From positions 1 through 55,667 of the forward strand of contig JASLDM010000051.1 in assembly GCA_030151565.1 (NCBI GenBank): a DNA stretch of 55,667 bases. The letters are read 5' to 3'. The DNA is from Flavobacterium sp. GTDB lineage: Bacteria; Bacteroidota; Bacteroidia; Flavobacteriales; Flavobacteriaceae. The position numbers and the translations under genes were made by a program. Shown here piece after piece: positions 54,358-55,667 of this stretch. Numbering within the stretch: position 1 is the first letter of the stretch; each line of letters begins with the position of its first letter. The notes beneath the pieces are model-generated. The model saw only the letters and a program-made list of their open reading frames with translations, was not told the origin of the DNA and ran no database searches.

Positions 54358-55667
54358 ATGAAAATACTATTAAAACCCTTTATTCTTTTAGCATTAATAA
54401 GTTTTATATTAACTGGATGTGCTAAAAACGATGATTTTTCAATTCCCAATATTGATTGTGATGGAATAAATCTGACTGACACAAAATCTTTAGAAGAGCT
54501 TAACGAGCTTGCAAAAACAACCCCTACATTATACGAACAAGATGATGTAATCTCTGGTTACGTAGTTTCAAGTGATGAATCTGGCAATTTTTTTAAAGAT
54601 TTATATTTAGTAAACTCAGAAAACACTTTAGCCTTTCGAGTACCTGTAGATAAAGTCGGCTTATTCTCTAAATTTAGAGTCGGCAGAAAACTAATGATTA
54701 AACTCAAAGGCCTCTACATTCAGAAAGACAATGGTATTGTAACTATTGGAATGCTTACAACTAATGCCGCAGGAAGAAGTTATGTCGGAAGAATCTCTGA
54801 CCCTACCTACAAAAAACATGTATTTACTTACTGCGGCTCTGAAGGGGCTTCAAAAGAAGAATCTGAACTTATAATTCCAATTTCTATCAAAGAAGCAACA
54901 GCATCCGATGATTATTTAGGAAAATTAGTAAAACTAACTGAAGTACAATTCGCGGGAAAGGAAGTTGGAAAAACATACTATGATGAAAATGACAAAGAAG
55001 CAACAAAGGGAGGTGCCACGAATAGAATCATAACAGGTAAAGATACTCCTAAAACCTTACTGTTCAGAACAAGTTCATTTGCAGAATATAGTACTTACAA
55101 AATTCCAAATGAAAGTGGATCAATAATAGGAATCCTAACTAAATTTGGTGACGATTATCAATTTATTTCGCGCTCATCGTCCGATATACAATTGACATTA
55201 GATCGATTTGGTAATGATGATCCAGAAGAAGGTGGTAATGATTCAGAAGAACCAGAAGAAATTACAATTGGTACTTATTTAGCTTTTCCTGGTTCGGATT
55301 TCGAAGATTTCACACAATTTGAAAATGTACTCAATCAATTTGGATTAACCAATGCTTCCAAAGTTACAAATGAAGGATGGAAAAATGGAAATGCTTTAAA
55401 AATAACAGATGATAAATCTAGAGATAAAAATGGCTTTGTATTCACAGTCGAAAACATAAAAAAAGTGCCTTTAAATGCTACAAAAATGTCATTCTTGGTA
55501 AAAGGTACCTCAGAAAAATCATTGTCCATTAATCTGTACAAAAATAACGGCACAAATTATGAAGCCTTTAATCTAGAAAATATAACAACAAGTAAGTCCA
55601 TCGAAAAAGCACCTCCATCATCATTCGATCCTAATAATGGAAACAATCTATATGGTGGAACAATCAA
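54358..55667 (+). CDS. DUF5689-domain lipoprotein (3' end outside window)
   Basis: The frame starts at ATG 54358, 12 bp after the receptor stop, and stays open to the window edge (436 codons seen). The lipobox LTGC puts the lipidated cysteine at residue 21. A DUF5689 domain (about 38-285) with OB-fold-like segments such as DVISGYVVSSDESGNFFKDL follows, then an acidic linker (DDPEEGGNDSEEPEE) and a further domain starting TYLAFPGSDFEDFTQF that looks like a choice-of-anchor or PCMD-like beta-sandwich. Position after a TonB receptor suggests a surface ligand-binding partner, the role SusD plays elsewhere; this is inference. Confidence 0.85.
   Translation, partial: MKILLKPFILLALISFILTGCAKNDDFSIPNIDCDGINLTDTKSLEELNELAKTTPTLYEQDDVISGYVVSSDESGNFFKDLYLVNSENTLAFRVPVDKVGLFSKFRVGRKLMIKLKGLYIQKDNGIVTIGMLTTNAAGRSYVGRISDPTYKKHVFTYCGSEGASKEESELIIPISIKEATASDDYLGKLVKLTEVQFAGKEVGKTYYDENDKEATKGGATNRIITGKDTPKTLLFRTSSFAEYSTYKIPNESGSIIGILTKFGDDYQFISRSSSDIQLTLDRFGNDDPEEGGNDSEEPEEITIGTYLAFPGSDFEDFTQFENVLNQFGLTNASKVTNEGWKNGNALKITDDKSRDKNGFVFTVENIKKVPLNATKMSFLVKGTSEKSLSINLYKNNGTNYEAFNLENITTSKSIEKAPPSSFDPNNGNNLYGGTI

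Overview
The window is AT-rich chromosomal DNA from a member of the Bacteroidota, almost certainly family Flavobacteriaceae. The genus is uncertain; Myroides and Flavobacterium are both plausible. The evidence is a gldH gliding lipoprotein, a PafA phosphatase, an SDR-type threonine dehydrogenase, PCMD and DUF5689 lipoproteins, starts without Shine-Dalgarno sequences, and many promoters of the flavobacterial form TTG-N17-20-TAnnTTTG. Most of it is ordinary core genome: housekeeping genes in short operons, separated by strong bidirectional hairpin terminators.

Layout. 1-1.65 kb: end of the ATP synthase operon (atpD partial, atpC). 1.7-3.8 kb: rpiB and an acyl-CoA synthetase, minus strand. 3.9-7.9 kb: RNase R with a long leader, a GIN-domain protein and a LysE-type exporter. 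7.85-8.74 kb: a gene-poor, hairpin-rich stretch next to tRNA-Asn. 8.9-13.9 kb: an FAD protein, a TRIC channel, an aldehyde dehydrogenase, a 57-residue membrane protein and threonine dehydrogenase. 14-18 kb: a lipoprotein and mfd. 18-25 kb: an M16 peptidase, a TlpA-like lipoprotein, PafA and a HAD hydrolase.

25-36 kb is the most interesting part. Six closely packed minus-strand genes (mgtC-like, mgtE, RND adaptor, CzcA-like RND pump, TolC-like protein, beta-barrel protein) appear to form one divalent-cation operon. Ahead of it lie a TAnnTTTG box, four TCTAA repeats at exactly 11-bp spacing, a 12-codon leader ORF and a hairpin touching the mgtC start. A two-component pair lies immediately upstream, and its OmpR/PhoB-type regulator is the obvious candidate to bind the repeats.

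36-45 kb: a short SSB without the acidic tail, a GNAT-nitrilase fusion with a small zinc-ribbon protein, a PCMD lipoprotein with a beta-barrel partner, an ENPP-like phosphodiesterase, an NAD-binding protein, a universal stress protein and the 3-oxoacid CoA-transferase pair. 45-49.3 kb: an operon ricT-gldH-PBP1A. 49.6-55.7 kb: MTA/SAH nucleosidase, a secreted EEP-family nuclease/phosphatase, a TonB-dependent receptor and a DUF5689 lipoprotein cut by the window edge. The last three resemble a nucleic-acid or phosphoester scavenging locus.
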